64,000 nucleotides of DNA from Lutibacter sp. A64. GTDB lineage: Bacteria > Bacteroidota > Bacteroidia > Flavobacteriales > Flavobacteriaceae. Shown here one piece after another: positions 27,994 to 37,800 of the stretch; within the stretch, counting starts at the first letter, position 1; every line of letters begins with the position of its first letter. The position numbers were made by a program, and so were the translations under genes. The DNA lies in assembly GCF_022429565.1 (NCBI RefSeq), contig NZ_CP092487.1:2746001-2810000 (forward strand), written 5' to 3'. The notes under the pieces are model-generated. The model was not told the origin of the DNA and made no database searches. It saw only the letters and a list, made by a program, of their open reading frames with translations.

Positions 27994-28042
27994 CGTCATT
28001 CCGAACTTGTTTCGGAATCTCACACTGAGAAACTGAATGACG
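27994..28042. repeat. CGTCATTCCGAA hairpin repeat between the macroglobulin gene and pbpC
   Basis: Nested palindrome: outer CGTCATT (27994-28000) with AATGACG (28036-28042), inner ATTCCGAA with TTCGGAAT around CTTGT. It belongs to the same dispersed spacer-repeat type as those at 2251, 15451 and 62912. Confidence 0.6.
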
Positions 28043-28055
28043 TAAACATCTAAAA

Positions 28056-31000
28056 TTATTTTATCACCTCAATCCATTGCCCTTTAGTTCTCGTAAAATA
28101 ATCGTTATCGTACATTGCTTCAGCTTGTATACCGTATAAATAATAGCTTCCTAAATAAGATGCATTCAACAATACTTTAAAAGTTTTAGACTGACTCTTA
28201 TTTAAATCAAAATAAAAATTAACACGGTCGTCTCTAACATCTGTATAGTTTGTATTTTCTGAAGCTGAACTACCAAAATCAGTAAAACGCGTATTTACAA
28301 TTTCCCAACCCGAAGGGAAAATCTGAGTAAGTGCAATATCACGCACTTCCTCTTGTTTTAAATTGCTAACTGTTACGTGCGCTTCAAACTCTGTACCTTG
28401 TGGTAATTTAGAAACATTCACCGCATTCCCTTGAGTATCTTTATAAGTTACGCTTACACCTAAACCTCTTTTTTCTGAAATTTCTTGTCCTATTGGTAAA
28501 ATTCCACCAGTTGAAATAGTAACAAATACCACATTTTCTTGATTATTGGTAATTGAAACTGAATTTTTTCCCACTTCAACACCTAAATTTCGTTGTGCAA
28601 TAGCGAATTTAGAATCTATTTTTTCAGTTTTCCCACTATTTAAACTATAACTTAATTTAACCGATTTCCCTCCATTAATTTCAACCATTTTAGCCATAGC
28701 TAATAAACTATAGGCAGTAGTTTGCGTACTCATCCAACTATTAGAAGACAAACGTTTTGCTATATATTTTGCCAATTCTTTAGATTCATTGTTTCCAATT
28801 AACAACATTGTTTCCATTGCCATTGCTCTGTTTCTATCAACTGAACCGTAATTATAATAATCGTAATTACTACTTTCAAAATTTATATTTGCTACGTTAG
28901 AAATTTTAATAGCTGCTTCTTTTTGACCTGCCAACGCATACGCAGCAGCCAATCGCCATTTTGCATTATTAGAAAGCTCTGTAAACTCACGTAATCTATT
29001 CATTGAAGATAAATCTGGATGCCCAGCCAACGCCAACGTATACAATCTATACGCTTGTGCTAAATCTGAATTGTAATTATTATAACTTGGTCGCCAATTA
29101 CGAGCTTCTTGTTTTTGGTAACGCAACCAATTTGTTAAAAAAGTTAATGGCAATACAAAACCTTTTTTCTCGGCTTCTATCATAAAATGCCCAGCATAAC
29201 TTGTTCCCCAATCGTTTGTAGCACTCTGTCCCATCCAATAACTTAAACCTCCACTTGGTGTTTGAAAATCTCCTAATTTTTCGATTCCTTTTTTAATATT
29301 CTCTGTTATTTTTTGTTTTTGTTGCTTCGGAAGATCAAAAATATCACTTAAAAATAACTGCGGAAAAACACCAGAAGTAACTTGCTCTACACAACCGTGC
29401 GGATATTGAATTAAGTACTGTAATCTTCTTGTAAAATCCATTGAAGGTAATGTTGAAAATTCTACCTCTGCAAAATTACTTCCTAAAACACCAAACGTTT
29501 CAAAATCTATAGTTTTTGTTTCATTTGCTGCCAATTCAAAAGCATTCTTTTTTATTGAAATAGGATTTGGGTTTACCACATCAATTTCAACTTCATAAGA
29601 AGATTTTTCTCCATTTCCACTAGCAATAACTTCAATATTACCAATGCCTTTTGCTTCGGAAACATCTAGCTGAAAATAAGCCATTTTTTCATCAGGACTT
29701 TCAAAAGTTATATTTTGAGAACTTGCTCCAATAACTTTAATCCCTTCAGATAATTTTAATTTTACTTCAACATTTTTAACCTTATTTTCCATAGCAAAAA
29801 TAGTAACAGGAAGTGTTACTTTTTCACCAGGACTTAATTTACGAGGTAATGAAGCCAACACCATTAATGGTTTTCTAACAGGAGTAGTTTCATCAACTTT
29901 TCCATAAGCGCCAATTGCATTATCTGCAGCAATTACCATTGTACGCACAGAACCAATATATTTTGGCAACTGAATTGTATGCGTAGCTATTTTGCCTTTG
30001 TTTAGGGTAAACGGGCCTAAATAACGCACAACAGGTTTAAATCTATTTGCTTTTTTAGCATTTCCGGCAGCCAATGCTGCATCACCACCAACAGCAAAAA
30101 CCTGTTCAATACTTCCACCAAAAGCACCAATTACATCGTCAAAAATATCCCAAGTTTTAACACCTAGAGCTTCTTTTGTATAAAAGGAATTCCAAATTTC
30201 TGGAGTTCTAAATCGTGTTAAATCAAGCAATCCTTCTTCAACAACTGCAATGGTGTACGACATTCTTTTGCCATTTTTCTCACTTACTTTTAGCTTAAAT
30301 TTCTCTTCAGGTTTTAGCACCTTTGGCATTGTTATTTCTGGTTCTAAACGTGTATTTGCATCTTCAACCAATAAAGGAATAATTCCGTATAAACGCAATG
30401 GTAAATCGTTAGCAGTACTTGCATGTGGTTGTAATAATGATATGTTTACAAAAACATTTGGCGCCATTTTTTTAGTAATCGGAATTTCTATTGTAGTTTC
30501 TCCTTTTTGTGTTTTTTGCCACACCGTTTCCAATACTTCTGTTCCATTTTCAATACTAATTAATGCACGACCATCTGCTCCAGAAGGAAATGTTATTTTA
30601 GCAGTTTCTCCAACATTATAAGTATCTTTATCTGAAGAAAAAACTAGCATTTTTGAAGCTTCAGGATTGTTAGTTGGACGTTTCCACCAATTTTTATAAA
30701 AATAAGTTGTAGCTCCTGTTGCATGACCACTTTTAGCATCAATAACACGAATTAAATAACGACCACCATCTTCGTTTTTAATATTTAACTTAAATGATCC
30801 TTTACCGCTTGTATTTGTATTAATTTTTAGTTTTTTATAAGGTTTATGAAAACTGCTTCCGCTGTATGAAGATAAGTTTTCATAAGAAGAACTCCACCAC
30901 CAACGCCATTCAATTTTATAAACTTCAATTTCAACATTATTTTGTTGTATTGGTTTTCCTCCCGCAGCAATTGAAACTACATCAAAAGTTACGTTTTCAT

Positions 31001-33590
31001 CGGTATCGTATGAATTGTAAGCTTTTGTTTCTGGTAATTTCAGCCCCACAAAAGAGTTATACGGCGCGTAATTTTTAGAAATTACATCCATAGAAAAATC
31101 ACCTCCATTTTCAAAAGCTTTGGTTAAAAAAGCTACTCTTAACATTCCAGGTGCCGTGTTTTCTAAACTAGTTTTTTTATTTATAACTGCTTTTCCGGTG
31201 GCATCTACTTTTCCTTCAAAAACTTTAAATTCTTCAGAATAAAAATTTCTAGCAGGGTCGTTAAAAATATAGTTTGGAAACTCCTTACTAAAAGCACTTG
31301 CATTTGAAGTAAATTTTGCAATTACCTCTGCTTTTATATTTTTTGCTGGTGCGCCGTGCAACCAATTAACTTGTAAATTTCCTTTTATAGGTTTGGTATT
31401 TGTAAGCACCTCATCATCAAAATCTATATTAATTTTTAAACGATTTGGTTTTACCGTTTCAACTTTTAATTGTTTTGTAAATTTTGCACCACCAACCGAA
31501 ACTGTACTGTTCCAACTCCCAGTTGGATCGGTATCTGATGTTGGAATTGTAAATTTGTAAAATCCGTTTACATTTTCTGTTGTAATATGGTTAAATATTA
31601 ATTTTCCACGCGCATCTGTAACTTCTAATTTTATCGGATGTTCTTTTGGTAATTTGTTAGCATTATCATTTAAAACAAACGTTAAATGAATAGAATCTCC
31701 AGGACGCCAAACACCACGTTCTCCATATAAAAATCCTTTTAAACCTTTTTGTAATTTTTTTCCTGAAACATTAAATTCACTTAAAGACAGTGAACGACCA
31801 TCATCTAATTTTAAGTAGGTTTTATGGTTCCCTTTTGAAACAATTGCAAAATAAGCATTGCGGTCTATATCCAACTTAACAATTCCCTGATTATCTGTTG
31901 CTTTTTGAGCGATTTCTTGTTGTTGATAATTATACAATGTAACTTTAGCTTCCGCAATTGGATTGGTAGTTAAAATGTCTGTAACTGCAAAAAAGTAGCT
32001 ATTATTTTCACCTTTTTTAGCAATTACACCAATGTTTGAAGCTAAAATATTGGTTGCAACAGTTCTATCATCATTTAAATAGTAAGCTATTTTACACGGA
32101 TTTTCTCTATCGTTCCAATTGTAATATGTATTGTTATAGCTATAAATCAAATTATCCCAATATTGTTCTTCATGCGCATCTATATCTTCAGATTCTGTTG
32201 CTGAATAATCTTCATTAGTAGCTTCAGCTAATTCCATTCCTTCGCATTTATACAAAGAATATTCTGGTTTTATATCTAGTTCAACTCTATAAATTGCACC
32301 TGGATCAGCTTGTAACATTTTAGACAAATCTATAGCATATGCTTTCCATTTCCCCGTATTTTCAAGCTCGTTAGAAACTAAAGAAATTGTTTTTTTAGCA
32401 ACGCGTCTTCCAACTCTTTTAATTTGATAACGGTTGGTGTTTCCTAAGGTATTGTCTTGTAAAAATTGCAAAACATTATCTTCAAAAATTTTAATAATAC
32501 GTACATCTACTGCTTTTAAATTAACAGCTTCAAAATTTAATTTTAAATCGTTAGAGTTTGGCAAAATAACACCGTTTGAAATTAACCTAACCTCTGGTTT
32601 TAACTGTTCAAAAGCAATAGTTTCTGAAAATTGTTTTTTTAATTTATAGCCATCTACACTTGTAATTCCTTGAAAAACATCAACTAAAACATTACCAACA
32701 ACACGTGTATCTGCATACACTTTTAATATATTTCCATCAACTACATATTTTAAGTTTTTTGTGTTTTTTATAACTACTAAACCATTAAAATTCTGTTGCT
32801 TTTTTAAAGGATCGGAAAAATTAATATTTAAATGTTGCTCTGGAGATTGAACAACATCAATATTTAAAATTGAAAAATTATTTTTCCCTGGAATTATAAG
32901 TGAATTTTCTCCGCTATTTTTAACATCAATACTTTTTCCATTCCAAGAAATTAATACTTCAGAGTTGTCTTCAAAACGCTGTACACTATCAATTATAAAC
33001 ATAAACTGTTTACTTACCGAGTCTAAACCTTGCCATTTAATCGATAAATTGTTGCTATTTTGCTTTGCAGAAATTAAGTTTTTTGCTTTTTCTAAAGTTA
33101 ACATATCTGCTGTTTTTAAAACACCTTCTACATATTGCCATTCTTTAGAATAAGATTGAACACCTGTAGTTGTAACACTAAAATTTTGTTCAATGGTTTT
33201 AAATTTAAAGGTATACGTTTTAAATTCTGAAGGGATATTATTGTAGATTTTTCCTAAATTTACTGTAACTGTATATTCTTTATTTGGTTCTAAATTACTA
33301 GCTGGTTGAAACAGTAAACTTCGTGAATTCAACGCTGACAATTTTCCTTCAATAGCTGGAGAAATATCTATAAATTTTTCTGAAACTTCTTTATTTGAAA
33401 CCCAATCTTCAACTTCTTTGGCCAGTTCAATTTTAATAGGTTCAGAAATAGAAACTAGTCCAGATGTAGTATAATTTATATATTCTTTAAATTTAAAAAT
33501 ATTATCTGTTTCACTTTGTGGATTTTTATCTTTACAGGCTATAAAAGCAAGACAAAATATAGTGGAAAAAAGTAAGTGTTTAAGTTTCAT
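28056..33590 (-). CDS. Bacterial alpha-2-macroglobulin lipoprotein with intact thioester motif
   Basis: An 1844-aa periplasmic lipoprotein; the signal ends in the lipobox-like FIACK with Cys19. Multiple macroglobulin-type beta domains run from about residue 120 to 1050 (for example GFLYGERGVWRPGDSIHLTF near 635), then the bait and MG7 region (PVRKPLMVLASLPRKLSPGE), then the thioester domain with GCVEQ: Cys1400 and Gln1403. A helical toroid follows, then a C-terminal receptor-like domain. Such proteins are thought to trap attacking proteases and guard the periplasm, often with PBP1C repairing peptidoglycan; pbpC is the next gene. Length is near 1,850 aa, as in Bacteroidota homologues. Confidence 0.92.
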   Translation of the reverse strand: MKLKHLLFSTIFCLAFIACKDKNPQSETDNIFKFKEYINYTTSGLVSISEPIKIELAKEVEDWVSNKEVSEKFIDISPAIEGKLSALNSRSLLFQPASNLEPNKEYTVTVNLGKIYNNIPSEFKTYTFKFKTIEQNFSVTTTGVQSYSKEWQYVEGVLKTADMLTLEKAKNLISAKQNSNNLSIKWQGLDSVSKQFMFIIDSVQRFEDNSEVLISWNGKSIDVKNSGENSLIIPGKNNFSILNIDVVQSPEQHLNINFSDPLKKQQNFNGLVVIKNTKNLKYVVDGNILKVYADTRVVGNVLVDVFQGITSVDGYKLKKQFSETIAFEQLKPEVRLISNGVILPNSNDLKLNFEAVNLKAVDVRIIKIFEDNVLQFLQDNTLGNTNRYQIKRVGRRVAKKTISLVSNELENTGKWKAYAIDLSKMLQADPGAIYRVELDIKPEYSLYKCEGMELAEATNEDYSATESEDIDAHEEQYWDNLIYSYNNTYYNWNDRENPCKIAYYLNDDRTVATNILASNIGVIAKKGENNSYFFAVTDILTTNPIAEAKVTLYNYQQQEIAQKATDNQGIVKLDIDRNAYFAIVSKGNHKTYLKLDDGRSLSLSEFNVSGKKLQKGLKGFLYGERGVWRPGDSIHLTFVLNDNANKLPKEHPIKLEVTDARGKLIFNHITTENVNGFYKFTIPTSDTDPTGSWNSTVSVGGAKFTKQLKVETVKPNRLKINIDFDDEVLTNTKPIKGNLQVNWLHGAPAKNIKAEVIAKFTSNASAFSKEFPNYIFNDPARNFYSEEFKVFEGKVDATGKAVINKKTSLENTAPGMLRVAFLTKAFENGGDFSMDVISKNYAPYNSFVGLKLPETKAYNSYDTDENVTFDVVSIAAGGKPIQQNNVEIEVYKIEWRWWWSSSYENLSSYSGSSFHKPYKKLKINTNTSGKGSFKLNIKNEDGGRYLIRVIDAKSGHATGATTYFYKNWWKRPTNNPEASKMLVFSSDKDTYNVGETAKITFPSGADGRALISIENGTEVLETVWQKTQKGETTIEIPITKKMAPNVFVNISLLQPHASTANDLPLRLYGIIPLLVEDANTRLEPEITMPKVLKPEEKFKLKVSEKNGKRMSYTIAVVEEGLLDLTRFRTPEIWNSFYTKEALGVKTWDIFDDVIGAFGGSIEQVFAVGGDAALAAGNAKKANRFKPVVRYLGPFTLNKGKIATHTIQLPKYIGSVRTMVIAADNAIGAYGKVDETTPVRKPLMVLASLPRKLSPGEKVTLPVTIFAMENKVKNVEVKLKLSEGIKVIGASSQNITFESPDEKMAYFQLDVSEAKGIGNIEVIASGNGEKSSYEVEIDVVNPNPISIKKNAFELAANETKTIDFETFGVLGSNFAEVEFSTLPSMDFTRRLQYLIQYPHGCVEQVTSGVFPQLFLSDIFDLPKQQKQKITENIKKGIEKLGDFQTPSGGLSYWMGQSATNDWGTSYAGHFMIEAEKKGFVLPLTFLTNWLRYQKQEARNWRPSYNNYNSDLAQAYRLYTLALAGHPDLSSMNRLREFTELSNNAKWRLAAAYALAGQKEAAIKISNVANINFESSNYDYYNYGSVDRNRAMAMETMLLIGNNESKELAKYIAKRLSSNSWMSTQTTAYSLLAMAKMVEINGGKSVKLSYSLNSGKTEKIDSKFAIAQRNLGVEVGKNSVSITNNQENVVFVTISTGGILPIGQEISEKRGLGVSVTYKDTQGNAVNVSKLPQGTEFEAHVTVSNLKQEEVRDIALTQIFPSGWEIVNTRFTDFGSSASENTNYTDVRDDRVNFYFDLNKSQSKTFKVLLNASYLGSYYLYGIQAEAMYDNDYFTRTKGQWIEVIK

Positions 33591-33613
33591 CTAGAAGGTA
33601 TTTAAGTGTTTAG

Positions 33614-33621
33614 CAAATTTA
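33614..33621 (-). promoter_or_regulatory. Predicted -7 promoter element (TAAATTTG) for the alpha-2-macroglobulin gene
   Basis: Exact TAnnTTTG match on the minus strand 23 bp upstream of the ATG at 33590. No -33 element was recognised. Confidence 0.4.
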
Positions 33622-33678
33622 GTATGAAGTTACTAAAAAAGGAATGAGATAAAATTTTAATTTCAAATTTTTATTGTA

Positions 33679-34335
33679 TTATTTTTTTATTGGTAATACA
33701 TAAAAAAATACTGCTATAAAATGGCAAAAACTACCTAACAAAACAAAAATATGAAATATAAAATGGCTGTATTTAATACGCTTTATACTGTATAGAATAG
33801 CACCAACTGTATATGAAATTCCACCTCCTAGCAACCACATTAATCCTTCAATTGGTAAATTTTGAATTAAAGGTTTTATTGCAAAAACAATAAGCCACCC
33901 CATTAAAACATAAGCTATAGTTGAAATTTTATCGTATTTACCAATATAAAAAAGTTTTAAAATTACACCTGTTAGTGCCAGCCCCCAAGAAATACCAAAA
34001 ATAGTCCAACCAACCCAACCATCTAAAACCACCAAGGTAAAAGGGGTATAAGTACCCGCAATTAAAACATAGATTGATGCGTGATCGAAAATATTTAAAC
34101 GATAACGTAATTTTGGCTTTTTAGAATTATGATAAAAAGTTGATGCGGCATACAGTACAATTAAGCTTGCTCCATAAATACTAAAACTAACAATATGCCA
34201 AACAGAACCCTCTAAACTTGCAAAAACCACCAGTAATACCAACGCAACTATACTTAAAACCAAACCAAATGCATGAGAAATTACATTTAATTTTTCTTCC
34301 TTTGGGCTGTAATATGTTATGTTATTTAAATCCAT
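33679..34335 (-). CDS. Hemolysin III / TrhA family membrane protein
   Basis: A 218-aa protein with seven hydrophobic helices, a PAQR-family member. It shows the family pattern NVISHAFGLVLSI near residue 18, a Ser/His region STFYHN near 66, and HFIFHIFVLLGSFCHFIAVFF at the C-terminus with the conserved His residues that bind metal in PAQR proteins. The bacterial function is unsettled; the hemolysin name is historical. It starts 25 bp after plsC and probably shares its transcript. Confidence 0.9.
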   Translation of the reverse strand: MDLNNITYYSPKEEKLNVISHAFGLVLSIVALVLLVVFASLEGSVWHIVSFSIYGASLIVLYAASTFYHNSKKPKLRYRLNIFDHASIYVLIAGTYTPFTLVVLDGWVGWTIFGISWGLALTGVILKLFYIGKYDKISTIAYVLMGWLIVFAIKPLIQNLPIEGLMWLLGGGISYTVGAILYSIKRIKYSHFIFHIFVLLGSFCHFIAVFFYVLPIKK

Positions 34336-34360
34336 TTATACTCAACGAAATTAACAATAT

Positions 34361-35119
34361 TTAAGTATTTTTTAGTTGCTTTTTTACATCAGAAATTAGT
34401 TCGTTATAAATTAAATCAAACGTTTTATTTTTTACAATAGCACTTTCTTTTACAGTAAGACCTTCTGTTTTAATAAAATGATGAATTTTTACACGTAATT
34501 TACCTGGGCTTCCACTAAAAAACGTGTATGAAAATCGTTTTTTACAATCGTACATGGTAATTGGAACAATTGGTATTTGATGTTCAATAGCTAAACGAAA
34601 AGCACCGTTTTTAAAATCTGCCAACACTACACTTTCATCATCAGGAACCAACCCTTCAGGAAAAATACATACATCTAAACCGTTACATAATTTTTTTCTA
34701 GCTTCATCAAACACCGCCTTTCTACTTCTAGAATCACTTCTATCAACAATTATACAGGTTCGTTTATAAAAATAACCAAAAATTGGAATTTTGGTAAGCT
34801 CTTTTTTACCAACAAAAACAAAGGGATTTTTTGCCAAAGCCAACATTACCATAACGTCAATCATTGAAGTATGGTTTGGACATAACATATAGCTTTTTGT
34901 ACCGTCTTGTATTTCTTCTTTTTGTAACTCAATTTTAAAACCCATAACAAAAAGCAAGGTTCTACCCCAAGCTTGGGCAATTTTAAAAAAAGTTGGATAA
35001 AATTTCTCTGAAGAAGTAACTACAAGAAGTACTGGAAAAATAGCAATTATGCTAAATAACACCCAACCATAAAACCAACAACGCCAAAAAATATAAAATA
35101 TGTATTTAAATATCTTCAT
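34361..35119 (-). CDS. plsC: 1-acyl-sn-glycerol-3-phosphate acyltransferase
   Basis: Makes phosphatidic acid by acylating lysophosphatidate at the membrane. The 252-aa protein has an N-terminal hydrophobic anchor, then the acyltransferase motifs H-x4-D (His83 and Asp88 in CPNHTSMIDV) and FPEG (153-156). I chose ATG 35119 instead of a TTG three codons upstream, because that TTG is part of a perfect -7 element (35126-35133). The hemolysin III gene follows after 25 bp. Confidence 0.92.
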   Translation of the reverse strand: MKIFKYIFYIFWRCWFYGWVLFSIIAIFPVLLVVTSSEKFYPTFFKIAQAWGRTLLFVMGFKIELQKEEIQDGTKSYMLCPNHTSMIDVMVMLALAKNPFVFVGKKELTKIPIFGYFYKRTCIIVDRSDSRSRKAVFDEARKKLCNGLDVCIFPEGLVPDDESVVLADFKNGAFRLAIEHQIPIVPITMYDCKKRFSYTFFSGSPGKLRVKIHHFIKTEGLTVKESAIVKNKTFDLIYNELISDVKKQLKNT

Positions 35120-35125
35120 AAGGTT

Positions 35126-35133
35126 CAAAAGTA
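35126..35133 (-). promoter_or_regulatory. Predicted -7 promoter element (TACTTTTG) for plsC
   Basis: Exact TAnnTTTG match on the minus strand, 6 bp upstream of the ATG at 35119. It overlaps the alternative TTG start and so decides the start choice. Confidence 0.4.
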
Positions 35134-35258
35134 AATATTTAAACTAAAAAAGCATTAAAAATTATTATAAACAACAAAATCTTTTTGCTTACAGTAATTT
35201 AAGTATGCTACTGACAAAATAAATTGATATCTTCTTTTTAATTTTAAAAAACCTTAAT

Positions 35259-35492
35259 ATGAATTTTTTAATTATTGGTGCAATAGCTGGATGGTTAGCA
35301 GGTAAAATTATGAAGGGCGGTGGATTTGGATTATTTATAAACATTATTTTAGGAATTATCGGTGGAATTGTTGGCTGTTGGTTTTTTGGATTTTTAGGAA
35401 TTGACTTTGGAGGAGGAATTCTCCCTTCAATTGGTACTTCCGTTGTTGGTGCGGTTATAGTACTATATATTGCTGGCTTATTTAAAAAATAA
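35259..35492 (+). CDS. GlsB/YeaQ/YmgE family membrane protein
   Basis: A 77-aa, glycine-rich protein of three short hydrophobic helices (MNFLIIGAIAGWLAGKIMKG, then a long GIIGGIVGCWFFGFLG segment and a C-terminal SVVGAVIVLYIAGLF). This is the transglycosylase-associated or stress-response membrane family; the biochemical role is not known. It is monocistronic with its own terminator. Confidence 0.88.
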   Translation: MNFLIIGAIAGWLAGKIMKGGGFGLFINIILGIIGGIVGCWFFGFLGIDFGGGILPSIGTSVVGAVIVLYIAGLFKK

Positions 35493-35511
35493 TTTATTTC
35501 AATTTTTTTTT

Positions 35512-35538
35512 AAAGCGACTCTATAAGTCGCTTTTTTT
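35512..35538 (+). terminator. Rho-independent terminator after the GlsB-like gene
   Basis: Perfect 9-bp stem AAAGCGACT with AGTCGCTTT, 5-nt loop, then a T-run. It lies 19 bp after the stop. Confidence 0.88.
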
Positions 35539-35554
35539 ATGCAATTGAAATACT

Positions 35555-35562
35555 TACTTTTG
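35555..35562 (+). promoter_or_regulatory. Predicted -7 promoter element (TACTTTTG) for trpS
   Basis: Exact TAnnTTTG match 19 bp before the trpS ATG at 35582 and just after the preceding terminator. Confidence 0.45.
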
Positions 35563-35581
35563 CTACTTAAATAAAATAAAA

Positions 35582-36550
35582 ATGGCAAGAATTTTAACAG
35601 GAGTTCAAAGTACAGGAACTCCACACTTAGGAAACTTATTAGGTGCAATTATTCCAGCAATTAAAATGGCAAATAATTCTAAAGAAGAATCTTTTTTGTT
35701 TATTGCAGATATGCATTCACTTACCCAAATAAAAAACGGGGAAGAATTACGTAATAACACTTATAATGTTGCAGCAACTTGGCTTGCTTTTGGACTAGAT
35801 GTTGAAAAAAATGTTTTTTATAGACAAAGTGACATTCCTGAAACAACAGAACTTTCTTGGTATTTAAGTTGTTTTTTTCCCTACCAACGGTTAACTCTAG
35901 CACACAGTTTTAAAGACAAAGCAGGAAGGTTAGATGATGTAAATGCAGGTTTATTTGAATACCCAATGCTAATGGCTGCAGATATTTTATTATACGATGC
36001 TGAAATTGTACCTGTTGGAAAAGATCAGTTACAACATTTAGAAATTACCAGAGATGTAGCAAACAGATTTAATCATCAAATGGGAGACACTTTAATTCCG
36101 CCAGAAGCTAAAATTCAGGAAGGATCTATGTGGGTACCAGGAACTGACGGTGGGAAAATGAGCAAATCTAATGGAAATATTATTAATTTATTTTTACCAG
36201 ATAAACAGCTTCGTAAACAAATTATGAAGATTAAAACAGACTCTACACCATTAGAAGAACCTAAAAACCCAGATACGTGTAATTTATTTGCATTGTACAA
36301 ATTATTAGCCTCTCCAGAAGAAGTTGCTGAAATGAGAGCTAATTATGAAGGTGGAAATTATGGTTACGGACACGCAAAACAAGCTTTTTATGAATTATTA
36401 ATCAATAAGTTTTCTGAAGAAAGAGCGCGTTACAACTACTATATGGAAAATTTAGATGAAGTTGATAAAGCTTTAGCTATTGGTGCTGAAAAAGCGAGAG
36501 TTGTAGCTGCTGAAGTTTTAAAAAGAGTAAGAGCTAAGTTGGGATATTAA
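35582..36550 (+). CDS. trpS: Tryptophanyl-tRNA synthetase
   Basis: Charges tRNA-Trp. The 322-aa class I synthetase has the HIGH equivalent HLGN in GVQSTGTPHLGNLLGA near residues 8-22, the Trp-pocket region FIADMHSLTQ, the QLQHLEITRDVANRFN segment, and the KMSKS loop at about 195-199 (DGGKMSKSNGN). Length is normal. It is first in a run with the DUF418 gene (gap 9 bp) and a GNAT gene. Confidence 0.96.
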   Translation: MARILTGVQSTGTPHLGNLLGAIIPAIKMANNSKEESFLFIADMHSLTQIKNGEELRNNTYNVAATWLAFGLDVEKNVFYRQSDIPETTELSWYLSCFFPYQRLTLAHSFKDKAGRLDDVNAGLFEYPMLMAADILLYDAEIVPVGKDQLQHLEITRDVANRFNHQMGDTLIPPEAKIQEGSMWVPGTDGGKMSKSNGNIINLFLPDKQLRKQIMKIKTDSTPLEEPKNPDTCNLFALYKLLASPEEVAEMRANYEGGNYGYGHAKQAFYELLINKFSEERARYNYYMENLDEVDKALAIGAEKARVVAAEVLKRVRAKLGY

Positions 36551-36559
36551 AAGTAAACT

Positions 36560-37741
36560 ATGAAAACATCATCGTTAAACACAAAACAAAGACTCTTAAA
36601 TGTCGATGCTTTAAGAGGTTTTGCCTTGGTTTCCATAATGCTTCTACACAATTTAGAACATTTCGACTTCTTTTTTAAACCAAAAAACTTACCAAATTGG
36701 ATGATTCAATTGGATCAAACAATTTGGGATAGTACTTTCTTTTTATTTGCAGGAAAATCATACGCTATGTTTGCCTTTTTGTTTGGGGTAACTTTCTTTA
36801 TCCAAATGAATAACCAAGCCAAAAGAGGAAACGATTTTAGATTACGATTTGCTTGGAGATTATTGCTTCTTTTTATGTTTGGAATGATAAACTCAGCATT
36901 TTATGAAGGTGATATTTTAACACTTTATGCTTTTGTTGGTTTATTTTTAATTCCGTTTGCTAAACTAAAATCAAAAGTAGTTTTAATAGTAGCATTTCTT
37001 TTATTTCTTCAACCTTTTGAAATTGGAAAGCTTATTTACTATTTTCAAAATCCTGGAATTGAGGTTGGCGATCCTCAATCTTGGGCATATTTTGGAAAAC
37101 TAAATGAATATATACCTGAAAGTTCTCTAATAGAAACTATTAAAGGAAACCTTACCAATGGTAAAAAAGCTGTTTGGTTATGGAGCTGGGAAAATGGACG
37201 ATTTTTTCATTTACTTTGTTTATTTATTCTTGGAATGGTAGCTTCAAAAAAGAATTTATTTGTCCTTACAAACAAAAATAAGCGATTTTGGTTGAAGGTT
37301 TTTATCGTCTCTATAATACTATTTATTCCATTGTTTTACATTCAAAAAAACCTAATTGGTTCTATTGATGATAAAGCCATAAGAGTAACTGTTAAAGCAA
37401 TTGAAAAATCATGGACTAACTTTGCTTTTACGTTTGTATTAATGTCTGGATTTTTATTACTTTATTTTTCTAAATTTTGGCAAAAAATATTGAATATTTT
37501 CTCTCCAATGGGAAAAATGAGTTTATCTAATTATATTTTTCAAACAATAATTGGTACTACTCTTTACTATGGATTTGGTTTTGGCTTGTACAAATACACC
37601 GGTGCAACTTATAGCTTATTAATTGGAATTGTATGTTCTATTATTTTAATAACATTTAGTTCCTGGTGGATGAAAAATCACAAACGTGGTCCTTTAGAAC
37701 AAATTTGGCATAACTTAACCTGGTTAAATTCTAAAAAATAA
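36560..37741 (+). CDS. DUF418 family (YeiB-like) membrane protein
   Basis: A 393-aa integral membrane protein with about nine hydrophobic segments. The N-terminus RLLNVDALRGFALVSIMLLHN is the conserved start of the heparan-alpha-glucosaminide acyltransferase-like/DUF418 superfamily. The C-terminal DUF418 part has FSPMGKMSLSNYIFQTIIGT, YKYTGA and the end KRGPLEQIWHNLTW. These proteins are thought to be membrane transporters or acyltransferases; no substrate is known. It starts 9 bp after trpS. Confidence 0.88.
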   Translation: MKTSSLNTKQRLLNVDALRGFALVSIMLLHNLEHFDFFFKPKNLPNWMIQLDQTIWDSTFFLFAGKSYAMFAFLFGVTFFIQMNNQAKRGNDFRLRFAWRLLLLFMFGMINSAFYEGDILTLYAFVGLFLIPFAKLKSKVVLIVAFLLFLQPFEIGKLIYYFQNPGIEVGDPQSWAYFGKLNEYIPESSLIETIKGNLTNGKKAVWLWSWENGRFFHLLCLFILGMVASKKNLFVLTNKNKRFWLKVFIVSIILFIPLFYIQKNLIGSIDDKAIRVTVKAIEKSWTNFAFTFVLMSGFLLLYFSKFWQKILNIFSPMGKMSLSNYIFQTIIGTTLYYGFGFGLYKYTGATYSLLIGIVCSIILITFSSWWMKNHKRGPLEQIWHNLTWLNSKK

Positions 37742-37800
37742 GAGCCAAATTGATTAAAGATATTAGAAACTTAATTTATTAAAAATTTCAGATACTTATT

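Noticed and set aside
30250-30621. 123-codon plus-strand frame inside the alpha-2-macroglobulin gene
   Set aside because: Lies wholly antisense to a strongly supported gene and shows no family pattern.
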